Positions 1 through 8,795 are shown, counted from the stretch's first letter. The stretch: 64,000 bases of DNA from Palsa-504 sp963744575 (GCA_963744575.1 CAVUUF010000009.1:1-64000), one strand, 5' to 3'. The notes: generated by a model not told the origin, from the sequence alone. Numbers and translations: made by a program.

Positions 1-387
1 GACCGGTACGGCATCCGCATCTTCGAGGGCAAGTATTCCGACGCCTACCTGCAGCGCGCCGATGTGCAGCGCGGCTACACCCTGGTGATCTGGCGGGGTC
101 GGCACGTCAACGAGCCCACCGAGCTGGACGAGGCCGAGGCGGCCGGGTACTGGGCCGAGGTCCTGGCCGTGGCCCGCGCGCTGATCACCAGGTATGAGCC
201 GCTGAAGATGAACTACGAGACGCTGGGTAATTCGCTGCCGCATCTGCACACTCATCTGGTCCCCCGCTACACCGATGATCCCCGCCCGGGCCAGCCGTTC
301 CCGCTCTCGGCCCAGCCGTCGGACGAGAAAATCCCGGACGACCGGCTGCTTGCCGAGGCCGCTGAGCTGCGCTCGCTCCTGCGGTAA
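1..387 (+). CDS. HIT family protein (5' end outside window)
   Basis: The reading frame is open from the first base and stops at 385-387, so only the C-terminal 128 residues are here. The histidine-triad signature is visible as His-Leu-His-Thr-His-Leu-Val near residue 80, the nucleotide-binding and catalytic motif of HIT hydrolases/transferases (AMP or nucleoside phosphoramidate substrates). An aromatic/charged stretch before it fits the HIT core sheet. The gene ends just before an integrase remnant. Subfamily cannot be decided from the fragment. Confidence 0.85.
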   Translation, partial: DRYGIRIFEGKYSDAYLQRADVQRGYTLVIWRGRHVNEPTELDEAEAAGYWAEVLAVARALITRYEPLKMNYETLGNSLPHLHTHLVPRYTDDPRPGQPFPLSAQPSDEKIPDDRLLAEAAELRSLLR

Positions 388-924
388 GGGATTTCTGGCC
401 TGCGAGCCGGGCTGTACGAGGAAAGGCCACACGTGCTACAAGCGTCCTTGCCCGGCCGACTGCACGGTTCACCCGGACAAATGCCCCAAGCGCGTTGGCG
501 GGGGCATCGTCTTTCGGCAGCGCAAGGGCAAAGGCAAGCTCACGCTCCAGTGCCCGCCTCCGCTCCTGGAACTTCTTAAAGAGCACCGCAAGCGGCAGGC
601 AGCCGAGCGGCTGAGGGCGGGAGATGCCTGGACGGATTACGATCTGGTCTTCGCCACTCAAGATGGCGGTCCGATCGACTGTACCGAGGACTGGCGGTCC
701 TGGAAGACCCTGCTGAGGCAGGCCGGGTCCGCGACGCCCGGGTCCGCGACGCCCGGCATACAGCTGCGACGCTACTGATCGGGCAAGGTGTGCACATCCG
801 CGTCGTTCAAGAGGTGCTTGGCCACACCAGGGTGACGACAACCGAGCGCTACACCCACGTAGCCACGCTCCAGATGAAAGACGCGAGCGAGCGGATGAGC
901 GAGGCGCTGTGGGGCCAAGGATGA
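388..924 (+). pseudogene. tyrosine integrase remnant, frameshifted
   Basis: Two frames join into the C-terminal half of an actinophage-type tyrosine recombinase. The first part (to about 755) has the Cys-rich insert with repeated Cys-Pro/Cys-x-x-Cys spacing and a Leu-Val-Phe-Ala-Thr strand. The second (about 752-924) has the His-Thr-Ala-Ala-Thr block, Leu-Gly-His and the catalytic Tyr in Glu-Arg-Tyr-Thr-His. The break sits at 723-757, where a 15-bp unit (GTCCGCGACGCCCGG) is tandemly duplicated and one G is missing. The N-terminal DNA-binding domain and first catalytic Arg are absent. It lies at the 3' side of tRNA-Ser(GCT), the usual place for an integrase, so it probably marks an older, lost element. 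Confidence 0.8.
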
Positions 925-968
925 GCGCAACTGCAACCCAAATTGCAACCTTCGGCCGCCCCACGAGT

Positions 969-1004
969 CAGGCCCTGCCCTTGCATGTTACGGGTGAGGG
1001 CCTG
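969..1004 (-). terminator. hairpin downstream of tRNA-Ser(GCT)
   Basis: CAGGCCCT at 969-976 pairs with AGGGCCTG at 997-1004, with extra CCC/GGG pairing inside. It sits 8 bp past the 3' end of the tRNA on its strand, as expected for a transcription terminator. There is no T-run, which is common in actinomycetes. Confidence 0.5.
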
Positions 1005-1011
1005 TGAGCTG

Positions 1012-1100
1012 CGGAGGATCGGGGATTTGAACCCCGGAGGGCCGTTAGGCCCAACCGCATTAGCAGTGCGGCGCCATAGACCGGACTAGGCGAATCCTCC
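1012..1100 (-). tRNA. tRNA-Ser (anticodon GCT)
   Basis: The minus strand folds as a class II tRNA: acceptor GGAGGAT/ATCCTCC, GGTTCAAATCC T-arm, long variable arm and anticodon loop CTGCTAA giving GCT. The discriminator is G, normal for serine. CCA is not encoded. An integrase remnant lies beyond its 3' end. Confidence 0.93.
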
Positions 1101-1177
1101 ATCCGCACCAATCGTGCGGTGGGCCATAGCGTACCGGTACACCCCTGACGCCGGCAAAGCACCTGCGCCTTCAGCGC

Positions 1178-2812
1178 TCAGCGCACCTCGATGATCTCGT
1201 AGTCGCCGCGCTGGTACGCCTCCCGCATCTGTCGTTTGGAGAATTTGCCCACGCTGGTTTTTGGTACCTCGGTCACGAAGCACCAGCGCTCGGGGAGTTG
1301 CCAGCGCGGGATCTGCTCGGTCATGAAGGCCCGCAGTTTCTCCGCGGTCACGTCCGCGCCGGACCGCAGCACCACCGCGGCAAGCGGCCGTTCCCCCCAC
1401 TTCTCATCGGCGACCCCGATCACCGCGGCCTCGGTCACGTCGGGGTGGGCCATCAGAACGTTCTCCAGCTCCATCGAGGAGATCCATTCGCCGCCGGACT
1501 TGATCACGTCCTTGGCCCGATCCGTCAGCCGGATGAAGCCCTGCTCGTCCATGGTCCCGACATCGCCGGTCCGTAGCCAGCCGTCGTGGAATTTGGCCGG
1601 GTCGTCGTCCTTGTAGTAGGAGCCGGTGATCCACGGACCGCGGACTTCGATCTCGCCGACCGCCTCGCCGTCGGTCGGCAGCAGCGACCCGCCGTCCCCG
1701 GCCAGCCGCCCCTCTACGGTGCAGAACAGCCGACCCTGGCTGTCCCGATACGACCACTCTTCCTCCTTGCTGACGCCGGGCGGCGGCCACGCCACGCTGG
1801 CCAGCGGTGAGGTCTCGGTCATGCCCCAGGCCTGCAGCAGCCGGGCGCCAAGCTCCGTTTCGTACCTGACCTGCATCGCGTGCGGCACCGCCGAACCGCC
1901 GGCGACCACCAGGCGCAGCGAGGACAGGTCGCCGCCCTCGGCTCGCATGTGCGTCAGCACCCCCGCCCAGATGGTCGGCACCCCACCGGCCACGGTGACG
2001 CGCTCGTCGCCGATGAGCCGGATCAGCGTGGCCGGCTGCAGGTCACGGTCCGGCATGATCAGGGCGGCACCGCACAGCAGGCTGGCATAGGGCAGGCCCC
2101 ATGCATTGGCGTGGAACATCGGCACCACGGGCAACACGCGGTCTCGTTCGGAAAGGGCGAAGGCATTCCCCAGGCAGGCGCCCATCGAGTGCAGGTAACT
2201 GGAGCAGTGGCTGTAGACGACGCCCTTCGGGTTCCCGGTGGTTCCGCTGGTGTAGCACATGGCTGCGGCCGAGCGCTCGTCGAGCGCAGGCCAGTCGAAC
2301 GAGTCGGTCTCGGCGTCGAGCAGTTCCTCGTAGCGGTGCAGGCCGACGCCGGTCAGCTGGTCAGTCCCGGGCGTGTCGGCGAGCGGGCCGCCGGTCACGA
2401 TCACGTGTTTGACCGTGGGCGCGTGCGGCAGGATCTCGGCAAGCCTGGGGACCAGCGACGCGTCCACGATGACCACGCTGTCCTCCGCGTGGGTGGCGAT
2501 GTAGCCGATCTCGCCCGTCGCCAGCCGGATGTTCAGCGTGTGCAGCACTGCGCCCATGGAGGGTACCGCCATATAGGCCTCCAGGTGCTCGGCGTTGTTC
2601 CACATGAAGGTGGCGACCCGCTGGTCCGCGTCGATCCCGAGCCGGCGCAGGGCGTTGGCCAGCCGGGCCGCCCGGCGGCCGGCTTCGGCGTAAGTACGAC
2701 GTCTGGTCCCGTCCCCGGTCCAGGTGATCACCTCCCGCTCGCCGAATACGGACGTCCCGTACCGCATGATCGATGTGATCGTCAGCGGGAGATCCATCAT
2801 CGTGCTCCGCAC
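1178..2812 (-). CDS. long-chain fatty acid--CoA ligase (AMP-forming)
   Basis: An ANL-superfamily adenylating enzyme of 544 residues that activates a fatty acid with ATP and CoA. Visible motifs: the P-loop Tyr-Thr-Ser-Gly-Thr-Thr-Gly-Asn-Pro-Lys-Gly, the Trp-Gly-Met-Thr-Glu adenine site, Gly-Trp-Leu-Arg-Thr-Gly-Asp, and the C-terminal catalytic Lys in Thr-Ser-Val-Gly-Lys-Phe-Ser-Lys-Arg. I chose the GTG at 2812 because AGGAGG lies 7 bp upstream; the frame is open further upstream but without family-like sequence. Length is normal for medium/long-chain FadD enzymes. Chain length preference is not readable. It stands alone, with a possible promoter in the 324-bp gap upstream. Confidence 0.9.
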   Translation of the reverse strand: MRSTMMDLPLTITSIMRYGTSVFGEREVITWTGDGTRRRTYAEAGRRAARLANALRRLGIDADQRVATFMWNNAEHLEAYMAVPSMGAVLHTLNIRLATGEIGYIATHAEDSVVIVDASLVPRLAEILPHAPTVKHVIVTGGPLADTPGTDQLTGVGLHRYEELLDAETDSFDWPALDERSAAAMCYTSGTTGNPKGVVYSHCSSYLHSMGACLGNAFALSERDRVLPVVPMFHANAWGLPYASLLCGAALIMPDRDLQPATLIRLIGDERVTVAGGVPTIWAGVLTHMRAEGGDLSSLRLVVAGGSAVPHAMQVRYETELGARLLQAWGMTETSPLASVAWPPPGVSKEEEWSYRDSQGRLFCTVEGRLAGDGGSLLPTDGEAVGEIEVRGPWITGSYYKDDDPAKFHDGWLRTGDVGTMDEQGFIRLTDRAKDVIKSGGEWISSMELENVLMAHPDVTEAAVIGVADEKWGERPLAAVVLRSGADVTAEKLRAFMTEQIPRWQLPERWCFVTEVPKTSVGKFSKRQMREAYQRGDYEIIEVR

Positions 2813-3136
2813 CGAGCCACCTCCTCTGGGTGCCTGACCTGCATACCTGATAGTGCCACGAGTTAGGCGCCCGGTAGTAGACCCAGCCGGCCGCCCGGCT
2901 TGTTCCACGCCATGATGACGATCGGTGGCTGAGGAATGCCTACCGCCATCCGTGAGGTCCAGATCGCGCTGCTTGCTGACATGCTGTCCGGCGCGTGCAC
3001 GGCCAGGTATGGTGCGCGCAGCGATCCTCGACGCCGGCACTGGGGAGGTCTTGGCCTGGTCCCGGAAGTCTGCCGTTCTCTAGGAAAGTCTAGGAAGCTG
3101 GCTAGACAGCCCGATAGTCGTGTAGAACTGGCCCGC
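2813..3136. other. gap with tandem CTAGGAA repeat
   Basis: No convincing gene. It separates the ligase start from the ATPase stop. It holds two adjacent 10-mers, TCTAGGAAAG (3079-3088) and TCTAGGAAGC (3089-3098). Related CCTAGAAAG (4365-4373) lies on the other side of the ATPase and CCTAGGAAG near 5786. Confidence 0.4.
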
Positions 3137-4321
3137 TCAGGCGGGCTGCGAGCGCAGGAACTTGCCGAAATGCGGGACGGTGAACGCGATCAGGCCGCGC
3201 TCGGAGCTGTAGATGAGCCCCTTCTTGATCAGCCCGTCCCGGGCGGGAGACAAGCTGGACGGCTTACGCCCGAGTTCGTCGGCCACCACCGAGGTGGGCA
3301 CCGGGTCGTCCCCGGTCGCGGCCATCGCCCGCATGTACTGCCGCTCGGCGAGCGTCGCCCGCTCGTACCTGCTGCCGAAGAACCCGACGGCCAGTTCGCT
3401 CTCCGCCTCGGGAGCGGCCACGCTCACGTCGGCCGCCGTCATCGGGCTCGCCGCGGCCACGTCCCAGGTGACCTTGCCGTAGGCCTGCACGAAGTAGGGA
3501 TAGCCGTCGGCGGCGGCGTACAGCGCGTCGAGCGCGTCGGCGGTGAAGGTCACGCCTTCCCGTTCGGCCGGGGCGATCAGGGCCAGGTCGGCGGCTTCCC
3601 GCTCGAGGCGGTCGATCCGCGCGTACCGGAACAGCCGTTCCGAGTAGCTCTTGCTGGCCGAGAGCACGGCCGGCAGATGCGGCAGGCCGGCGCCGACGAC
3701 GATGAGCGGCCCGCCAGTCTGCGACAGTTCATGGCAGGCGGCGCACAGTGCGGATACATCGGCCGACGGGATGTCCTGCATCTCGTCCACGAACAGGGCG
3801 ATACCGACGCCGAGGTCGCCAGCGACCGAGGCGGCCTCGGCGAACAACTCGGTGAGGTCGACCTCGAGGTCACCAGAGTCGGCCCGGCCGCGCTGGAGGG
3901 GCACGTCGATGCCGAATGCGGCGGTGACCGATGCCCCCTTGGGCGCCTTGGGGTCGCGCTGCGCGAAGGCCTTGAGGACACCGAGGAAGTACTCGACCCG
4001 ATCTGGGGCGCGGTGCCGGGGCGCGAGCTCCCGCACGGCCATGTGCATCGCGGCCGCGACGGGGCGCCGGATCGACTGATCCGGCCGGGCCTCGATCTTC
4101 CCGGTGCCCCACAGCCGCTGCAAGGCCATCGACCTGAACGTGTTCAGCAGCACCGTCTTGCCGACCCCGCGCAGCCCGGTGAGCACCATGCTGCGCTCCG
4201 GGCGGCCGCGGGCCACCCGCTCGAGCACCACCTCGAACTGGCTGATCTCCCGGTCACGCCCGGTGAGCTCGGGCGGTCGCTGCCCAGCACCAGGAGCGTA
4301 GGGATTGCGCACCGGATCCAT
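3137..4321 (-). CDS. AAA family ATPase with C-terminal winged helix
   Basis: 394 residues. Walker A is Gly-Leu-Arg-Gly-Val-Gly-Lys-Thr near residue 48 and Walker B is Ala-Leu-Phe-Val-Asp-Glu-Met-Gln-Asp near residue 165. This layout matches the AAA_16/archaeal-type STAND-like ATPases, with a lid region and a C-terminal wHTH (Thr-Ser-Val-Val-Ala-Asp-Glu-Leu-Gly-Arg-Lys-Pro-Ser-Ser-Leu-Ser). Such proteins are often annotated only as ATP-binding protein; a role in regulation or defence is possible but unproven. It is flanked on both sides by CTAG-rich short motifs and is out of theme with neighbours fadD and ctaG, which hints at acquisition. Confidence 0.8.
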   Translation of the reverse strand: MDPVRNPYAPGAGQRPPELTGRDREISQFEVVLERVARGRPERSMVLTGLRGVGKTVLLNTFRSMALQRLWGTGKIEARPDQSIRRPVAAAMHMAVRELAPRHRAPDRVEYFLGVLKAFAQRDPKAPKGASVTAAFGIDVPLQRGRADSGDLEVDLTELFAEAASVAGDLGVGIALFVDEMQDIPSADVSALCAACHELSQTGGPLIVVGAGLPHLPAVLSASKSYSERLFRYARIDRLEREAADLALIAPAEREGVTFTADALDALYAAADGYPYFVQAYGKVTWDVAAASPMTAADVSVAAPEAESELAVGFFGSRYERATLAERQYMRAMAATGDDPVPTSVVADELGRKPSSLSPARDGLIKKGLIYSSERGLIAFTVPHFGKFLRSQPA

Positions 4322-4391
4322 GCATCGGACTCTATGGCCAGATCTAGCCTGGACCCTAGATTTGCCTAGAAAGCGCTACCGGCGTGTCGCG

Positions 4392-5480
4392 TCACCGGTC
4401 CTGGGGCTTGTTGATGCGAGCCAGGAAGGCGTTGTAGGCGGCGAGCGCCTCGTCGTTATCGACGCTTTCCGTACCGCTGGCCGCGGACCGGCCGACCTGC
4501 GCCAGGCCAGACGGGGAAGGGCCGGACGGGGCCGGGCCGGATGCGGCGGCATGAGCCGGGGCGTCCGGCTCCCGGCCGTGACCGATGTCGGCATCCTGAT
4601 GCGCGCTGACCAGCGTGGCGAAGTTCGAGCGGCGCGCGGCCTCGAGCCAGCCCAGGCCGCCGTCGTCGCGCTTTTCCCGGCTCCAGGCGAAGAACACCGC
4701 CATCATCAGCCCGAACATGATTCCGGCACCGCCCACCCACATCACCGCGCCACCGATGTGCACATCGGTGAGCGGATTCGGCGCCCACGCCGGGCGCTGA
4801 TCCGCCAGGCTGGGAACCGGGTTGCTGCCCTCCGAGCCGAGGACCAGCCCGGTGAAGGCGTCCACCGGCATCGCAATGAAGAGCAGGAAGATCCGGGTCG
4901 GGTAGGAAACCCTCCACCGGATCGGCTCCCGCCCGATCAGCGGCAGGAAGTACAGGTAGCCGGCCACCAGGTAGAGCGCGTGCTCGGCGTCGTGCACCGC
5001 GCTGTTGGCCTCCACCAGGTTCATAAAGCCGGTGAGGTGCGTGCCGACGATGACGCCGACGTAGAGCGCGACGCCGAACGGAGGCCAGGTGATCGCGGCC
5101 ATCACGCGCGAGCGCAACGCCTTCTTGGCCCAGGTGTGCAGCGGGTTACGGCTCGCGTGCAGCAGCAGCGTGGCCGGCTGGCCGACCACGAGCAGGGGCG
5201 GCGCGACCATGAGGAGCAGCAGGTGCTGCACCATGTGGTCATAGAACAGCGCGTCGTCGTAGCTGCCGATGCCGCTCTGGGTGGCGATCACGACGACGGC
5301 CAGGCCGCCGAGGAACAGCGCGGTCCGGTACGCCGGCCACGGACGCGCCGGGTGGCGCCGCCGCACCCGCAGCACTCCCCACAGGTACAGGCCGGCGGCC
5401 GCCACGGCGAAACCCGTCACAATCGGCGCGAACTGCCACCGGGTCGCGGCCTCGGCCACGCTGAATGGGGGCAGTTCCAT
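4392..5480 (-). CDS. ctaG: cytochrome c oxidase assembly protein CtaG
   Basis: A 362-residue polytopic membrane protein of the caa3-type CtaG family, used in maturation of the copper centre of cytochrome oxidase. At least seven hydrophobic helices span residues 18 to 270. The family pattern Asp-His-Met-Val-Gln-His-Leu-Leu-Leu near residue 80 and a later His-x-Leu-Thr-Gly-Phe-Met-Asn segment carry the conserved histidines. The C-terminal 90 residues are a low-complexity Ala/Pro/Ser tail ending in a short helix, a common actinobacterial extension. Start ATG at 5480 precedes the first helix. Confidence 0.85.
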   Translation of the reverse strand: MELPPFSVAEAATRWQFAPIVTGFAVAAAGLYLWGVLRVRRRHPARPWPAYRTALFLGGLAVVVIATQSGIGSYDDALFYDHMVQHLLLLMVAPPLLVVGQPATLLLHASRNPLHTWAKKALRSRVMAAITWPPFGVALYVGVIVGTHLTGFMNLVEANSAVHDAEHALYLVAGYLYFLPLIGREPIRWRVSYPTRIFLLFIAMPVDAFTGLVLGSEGSNPVPSLADQRPAWAPNPLTDVHIGGAVMWVGGAGIMFGLMMAVFFAWSREKRDDGGLGWLEAARRSNFATLVSAHQDADIGHGREPDAPAHAAASGPAPSGPSPSGLAQVGRSAASGTESVDNDEALAAYNAFLARINKPQDR

Positions 5481-5802
5481 GCCGCAGAGACTACTCGCCC
5501 GGGGTCAGGGGCAGCGCACGGCATGGACGCCGGGAGCGTTACCGTAGCCACGCTGCCCAGGTGATGGCGCCAGCGACGCCCTTCTTCTGACCGGAGTGGC
5601 CGCAGGTCTCCAGGGTCAGCGTGCCTTCGCGTGATGTACGTCCACCAGGCACGATCTACCTGTGCTCATTACCCTGCGGCCACAGTCACGCTGAGGCTGG
5701 AGGGGCGGACACGGACACTCAGCGGGCCATCCCGGCCCTGCGCCAGGCCGTCAGCTTGTCGGATCTTACGTGAAGTGGACTTGTCCTAGGAAGTTGAATA
5801 AT

Positions 5803-5815
5803 CTGAGTTACTCAG
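5803..5815. promoter_or_regulatory. 13-bp palindrome upstream of unknown gene
   Basis: CTGAGTTACTCAG is a perfect palindrome around a central T, 15 bp before the ATG at 5831. It could be an operator for the downstream gene, whose C-terminus resembles a ribbon-helix-helix region. The rest of the gap 5481-5802 shows no gene. Confidence 0.35.
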
Positions 5816-5830
5816 TCTTAGGGAGGGCGG

Positions 5831-6403
5831 ATGGAGCAGAGGGAGAGAGACCACATCCAGCACGAGCTCGAAATCGCGGCGAACGAGCTCTTCGCTGGCT
5901 GGATACGCCGCGTCGAGTTGCTGCAACACGACGACGCGCCGTGGCTGGAGCCGGACCAGCTGATGCCCAGGCTCGTCTTCACAGATCCCGCCGACCGCGT
6001 GCGAGATCCGCATCCCGATCCCCGCAAGGTGGCCAAGGCGGCCAGGACTTTCAAGCTGGCCGTCGGCCCCGCGCTCAACCAGTTCCGGAACGACCTGCTG
6101 GAGCGGTGGCCCGAGATCCGGTACATCGAGGTGATGCACGAAGACGACAACGGCAAGCGGACGGCCGGTAACGTCCGGTTCGTCGAAAACGGCCGGGAGG
6201 CCGCCGATAGTGAGTTCACCCACGTGATGGTCCGGCTCAAGACGCCGGAGCTGGAGATCGTGGACACGCTGATCGCCGCGGGCATCGCGAACAACCGCGC
6301 GGAGGCCATCCGCTGGGCCCTGACCCGCATCCGCGAACGACCGGCCTACGAGCAGCTGCGGGAGCACACCCGCGACATCGACCGGCTCAAGAGCGAGTTC
6401 TAA
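5831..6403 (+). CDS. unknown protein, paralogue A
   Basis: 190 residues, not assignable to a named family. The start ATG has a GGGAGGG ribosome site 5 bp upstream. The N-terminal 100 residues are mixed alpha/beta, rich in Glu, Arg and Trp. The last 60 residues (Leu-Ile-Ala-Ala-Gly-Ile-Ala-Asn-Asn-Arg-Ala-Glu-Ala-Ile-Arg-Trp-Ala) resemble the helix-turn-helix part of CopG/ribbon-helix-helix proteins, where residues such as Asn-Arg-Ala-Glu-Ala precede the second helix. The gene at 7383 is clearly homologous in this region. A DNA-binding or antitoxin-like role is only a guess. Confidence 0.7.
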   Translation: MEQRERDHIQHELEIAANELFAGWIRRVELLQHDDAPWLEPDQLMPRLVFTDPADRVRDPHPDPRKVAKAARTFKLAVGPALNQFRNDLLERWPEIRYIEVMHEDDNGKRTAGNVRFVENGREAADSEFTHVMVRLKTPELEIVDTLIAAGIANNRAEAIRWALTRIRERPAYEQLREHTRDIDRLKSEF

Positions 6404-6745
6404 CGCGGGCTCTCCCTACAGCTGCCAGCCGACGCCAAGGCAGAGCGGCGGCGCTGACGCCGGGCCCGCGGAGCCGCAGGCGCCGCGCTTGATGACGGCG
6501 CGGCGCCGCCGCGATATGAGTGCCGCCTGTGCCGGGCAGACGTGAGCGGTGAAGTCGCGCCAGAACGCGACCGGCGTTCCCGCCACCTCCACGTCGGCAT
6601 CGCCACCGCGACATCGGGCCGCACCACATACCGCACTGCGCCGAACCTGTGCCCTGCCGGACGGGATTGATGCGTTCCCAGCCCAGGTGGAGCTCGCCCT
6701 GGGCACGCGCAACAGATGTGACGGAACGGGCGTAGGTTAGGGCAT
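6404..6745. other. gap between paralogue A and acetyltransferase remnant
   Basis: No gene seen. A short segment around 6432-6466 (including CGCTGACGCCGGGCC) resembles a segment at 8169-8204 downstream of paralogue B, consistent with a tandem duplication that included 3' flanking DNA. Confidence 0.4.
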
Positions 6746-7111
6746 GTGTCGCAAGCTTGTATTCGCCCGTACCGGGACAGTGATCTAGATGACCTGTACC
6801 GGATCTGCTTGCAGACAGGTGACGATGGCGAGGACGCTACGTCGATGTTCGATGATCCGCGGATCCTGGGCCACGTCTTCGCCGCTCCCTACGGGTTGTT
6901 CGAACCATCGCTGGCCTTCGTCGCTGAGGATGAGGCCGGCGTCGGCGGCTACATCGTCGGGGCGCTGGACAGCAGGGCTTTTGAGGAGCGGCTGGAGGCC
7001 GACTGGTGGCCGGCGCTGCGCGACCGGTACCCGGCGCCGCCATCCGAGCTTCCGCTGGATCAGCCCTGCCCAGACCCCTCCCCCGAACCCGACTGCTGCC
7101 GAACCTGGTGA
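6746..7111 (+). pseudogene. GNAT N-acetyltransferase, truncated
   Basis: The first 95 residues match the N-terminal half of actinobacterial GNAT acetyltransferases (Ile-Arg-Pro-Tyr-Arg start, Asp-Leu-Asp-Asp-Leu-Tyr-Arg helix, Ala-Pro-Tyr-Gly-Leu-Phe-Glu-Pro, then Val-Gly-Gly-Tyr-Ile-Val-Gly-Ala-Leu-Asp strand). The acetyl-CoA binding motif (Arg/Gln-x-x-Gly-x-Gly/Ala) that should follow is missing; the frame instead runs into a short Pro-rich tail and stops. Start GTG at 6746. A deletion between about 7035 and 7100 probably removed the C-terminal half. Confidence 0.75.
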
Positions 7112-7319
7112 CGGACGGGTTCGGTCAAGGCCGTCTTCGCGTGTACACGAACCATGCAGCTCTACCGGGGCGGTTGCCCTGCGGCCACAGACGGTCTTGA
7201 CGGGTTCCGGGAGTCACAGATCCTCCTACGGCGGGTTGGGGGGAGGACACTCACACTTCCACCCGCATACCGGCTGACGGCAACCTGGTCTCACAATCGT
7301 CTTCCGGTCGTCACGCGAA

Positions 7320-7331
7320 TAACATGTGTTA
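7320..7331. promoter_or_regulatory. inverted repeat upstream of paralogue B
   Basis: TAACA and TGTTA are separated by TG, 51 bp before the ATG at 7383. It is the positional counterpart of the palindrome before paralogue A, but the sequence differs. Possible operator or promoter element. Confidence 0.3.
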
Positions 7332-7382
7332 CACTGCTTCTATGTGCAATCCAGAGAAGACGGGCAACGTACGGAGGGTGAC

Positions 7383-7943
7383 ATGGAGAAAACAGCGGCG
7401 GACCGCATCGAGGAGCAACTGAGATCCGCCTTCCCCGAGGGCGCGATCGATCGGGTTCAGGTGCTGGAATACGGCGACGATCCGCAGGTCGAGCCGGGCG
7501 AGACCGCAATCCGGGCCTTCATCAGCCTGGCCGCGCGACCGGAGGGCAAGGAGGCCGACCAGGAGACCCTGAAGGCATTCGAGGAGGCCAACCGCGCGGT
7601 GATCATGAAGGTGCGCGACGAGATCCCCCGCTTCATCGGGTGGGTCGAGTTCCGCCCGGACAGACCGGACGGGGCGGCCACGGCGCATGGCCCCGCCCTC
7701 CGGATCGGAGGCCGCGGGGGGCGGGCTACGACACCGGAGGAAGTGAGCGAGGAACTCACCGCAGTCATGACCCGGCTCGGGCCAGCCGATCTGGCAACCG
7801 TGGACACCCTGATCACCGCGGGCATCGCGAACAGCCGCGCGGAGGTCTTGCGCTGGACCGTCGGTCGTATCCGGGAAAACCCGGCATACGCCCAGCTCCA
7901 GGAGCGGGTGCACGAGATCGACGAACTCAAGGCCCAGTTCTGA
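7383..7943 (+). CDS. unknown protein, paralogue B
   Basis: 186 residues, homologous to the product at 5831, with the strongest identity in the last 55 residues (Thr-Leu-Ile-Thr-Ala-Gly-Ile-Ala-Asn-Ser-Arg-Ala-Glu-Val-Leu-Arg-Trp). I start at ATG 7383 because GGAGGG lies 5 bp upstream; an in-frame start further upstream has no ribosome site. The middle carries a Gly/Arg-rich stretch. No catalytic motif is visible. The pair with a ribbon-helix-helix-like end could be two regulators that diverged after tandem duplication. Confidence 0.7.
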   Translation: MEKTAADRIEEQLRSAFPEGAIDRVQVLEYGDDPQVEPGETAIRAFISLAARPEGKEADQETLKAFEEANRAVIMKVRDEIPRFIGWVEFRPDRPDGAATAHGPALRIGGRGGRATTPEEVSEELTAVMTRLGPADLATVDTLITAGIANSRAEVLRWTVGRIRENPAYAQLQERVHEIDELKAQF

Positions 7944-8453
7944 CGGAGCTTCACCCAGTCACTTCCCTCGCGTCCCCTTGCAGACGCCGACTCAGGGGCA
8001 CGGTAGCGATCGCGCGGCGACGTCGAAAGCCGCCTTGAAGCCGCCGCCCGTGACCGGGCCAGTGATACGTCGCGGAAGACGGCCACGCGCGGTTACCGGC
8101 CGGGCGTGGTGAGCCGCTTTGATCTGCTCGCCCTCCCGGTATCTGGCCCGGCGTGCGGCGGGCGGGCCTCCCAAGGCCAAGCCCGCCGCTGACGCCGGGC
8201 CAGCGGTGCCGCGCAGCGGTGCCGCCTTGACCCGGGACAGGCGTTGTCCAGCGGCTTGGCAGCAGTACTGGCAGCAGTCGCGGCCGAACGGCACTCGATC
8301 GTCTGCCATCTCGTCAAGGCTCGATCGATGAGTTACAGGTCGCCGAGCGGCTTCCGCTCCTGGGGCGCGGCGAACTGGTTTGCGTGTCCGTTCAGGTGGT
8401 AGCCGGGTTTGTAGCGCAAGCTAGTGAGTGCATGTAGATCGGAGGTGCTGATC
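7944..8453. other. intergenic region, no gene seen
   Basis: GC-rich with several short inverted repeats (for example around 8150-8220) but no reading frame with family-like sequence. The promoter for the DUF3040 gene is expected near its right end. Confidence 0.4.
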
Positions 8454-8795
8454 ATGCCGATGTCGGAGGATGAGAGGCGCCAGTTGCGCGAGGTGGAAGC
8501 TGAGCTTGCCGATCAGCGGGGGCTGGCCAAGCTGGCGCGGCGCCTGGGGGAGGCGAGTGTCGATAAGGGGATGGGGCGGACAATCGTGCTGTGGGGGGTC
8601 GGCGGCAGCCTGGGGCTGATCCTGGTTGTCGTTGGTGCGGTGGTGCACAGCACCGCAGCGGAGGCTGCGGGCGTGGTCATTCTCATCATCACGCTGCTGG
8701 TGGTCGGGGTAGCGCTCATCGCGGTCCAGATATATGGGGACCTGCGCGAGCATCGCCTGGCTCAGGGTCGGCACCCGCACTCGCCCTCGCGTTGA
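8454..8795 (+). CDS. DUF3040 small membrane protein
   Basis: 113 residues. The N-terminus (Met-Ser-Glu-Asp-Glu-Arg-Arg-Gln-Leu-Arg-Glu-Val-Glu-Ala-Glu-Leu) is the hallmark of the actinobacterial DUF3040 family, followed by two hydrophobic helices at about residues 47-67 and 74-94 and a basic tail. The function of the family is unknown; it is a small membrane protein with a cytosolic helix. I use ATG 8454, which has GGAGG 8 bp upstream, although the frame opens earlier. Confidence 0.8.
   Translation: MPMSEDERRQLREVEAELADQRGLAKLARRLGEASVDKGMGRTIVLWGVGGSLGLILVVVGAVVHSTAAEAAGVVILIITLLVVGVALIAVQIYGDLREHRLAQGRHPHSPSR

Noticed and set aside
4305..5564. Plus-strand frame of 419 codons opposite ctaG
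   Set aside because: His/Arg/Gln-rich antisense shadow; the minus strand encodes a clear membrane protein.
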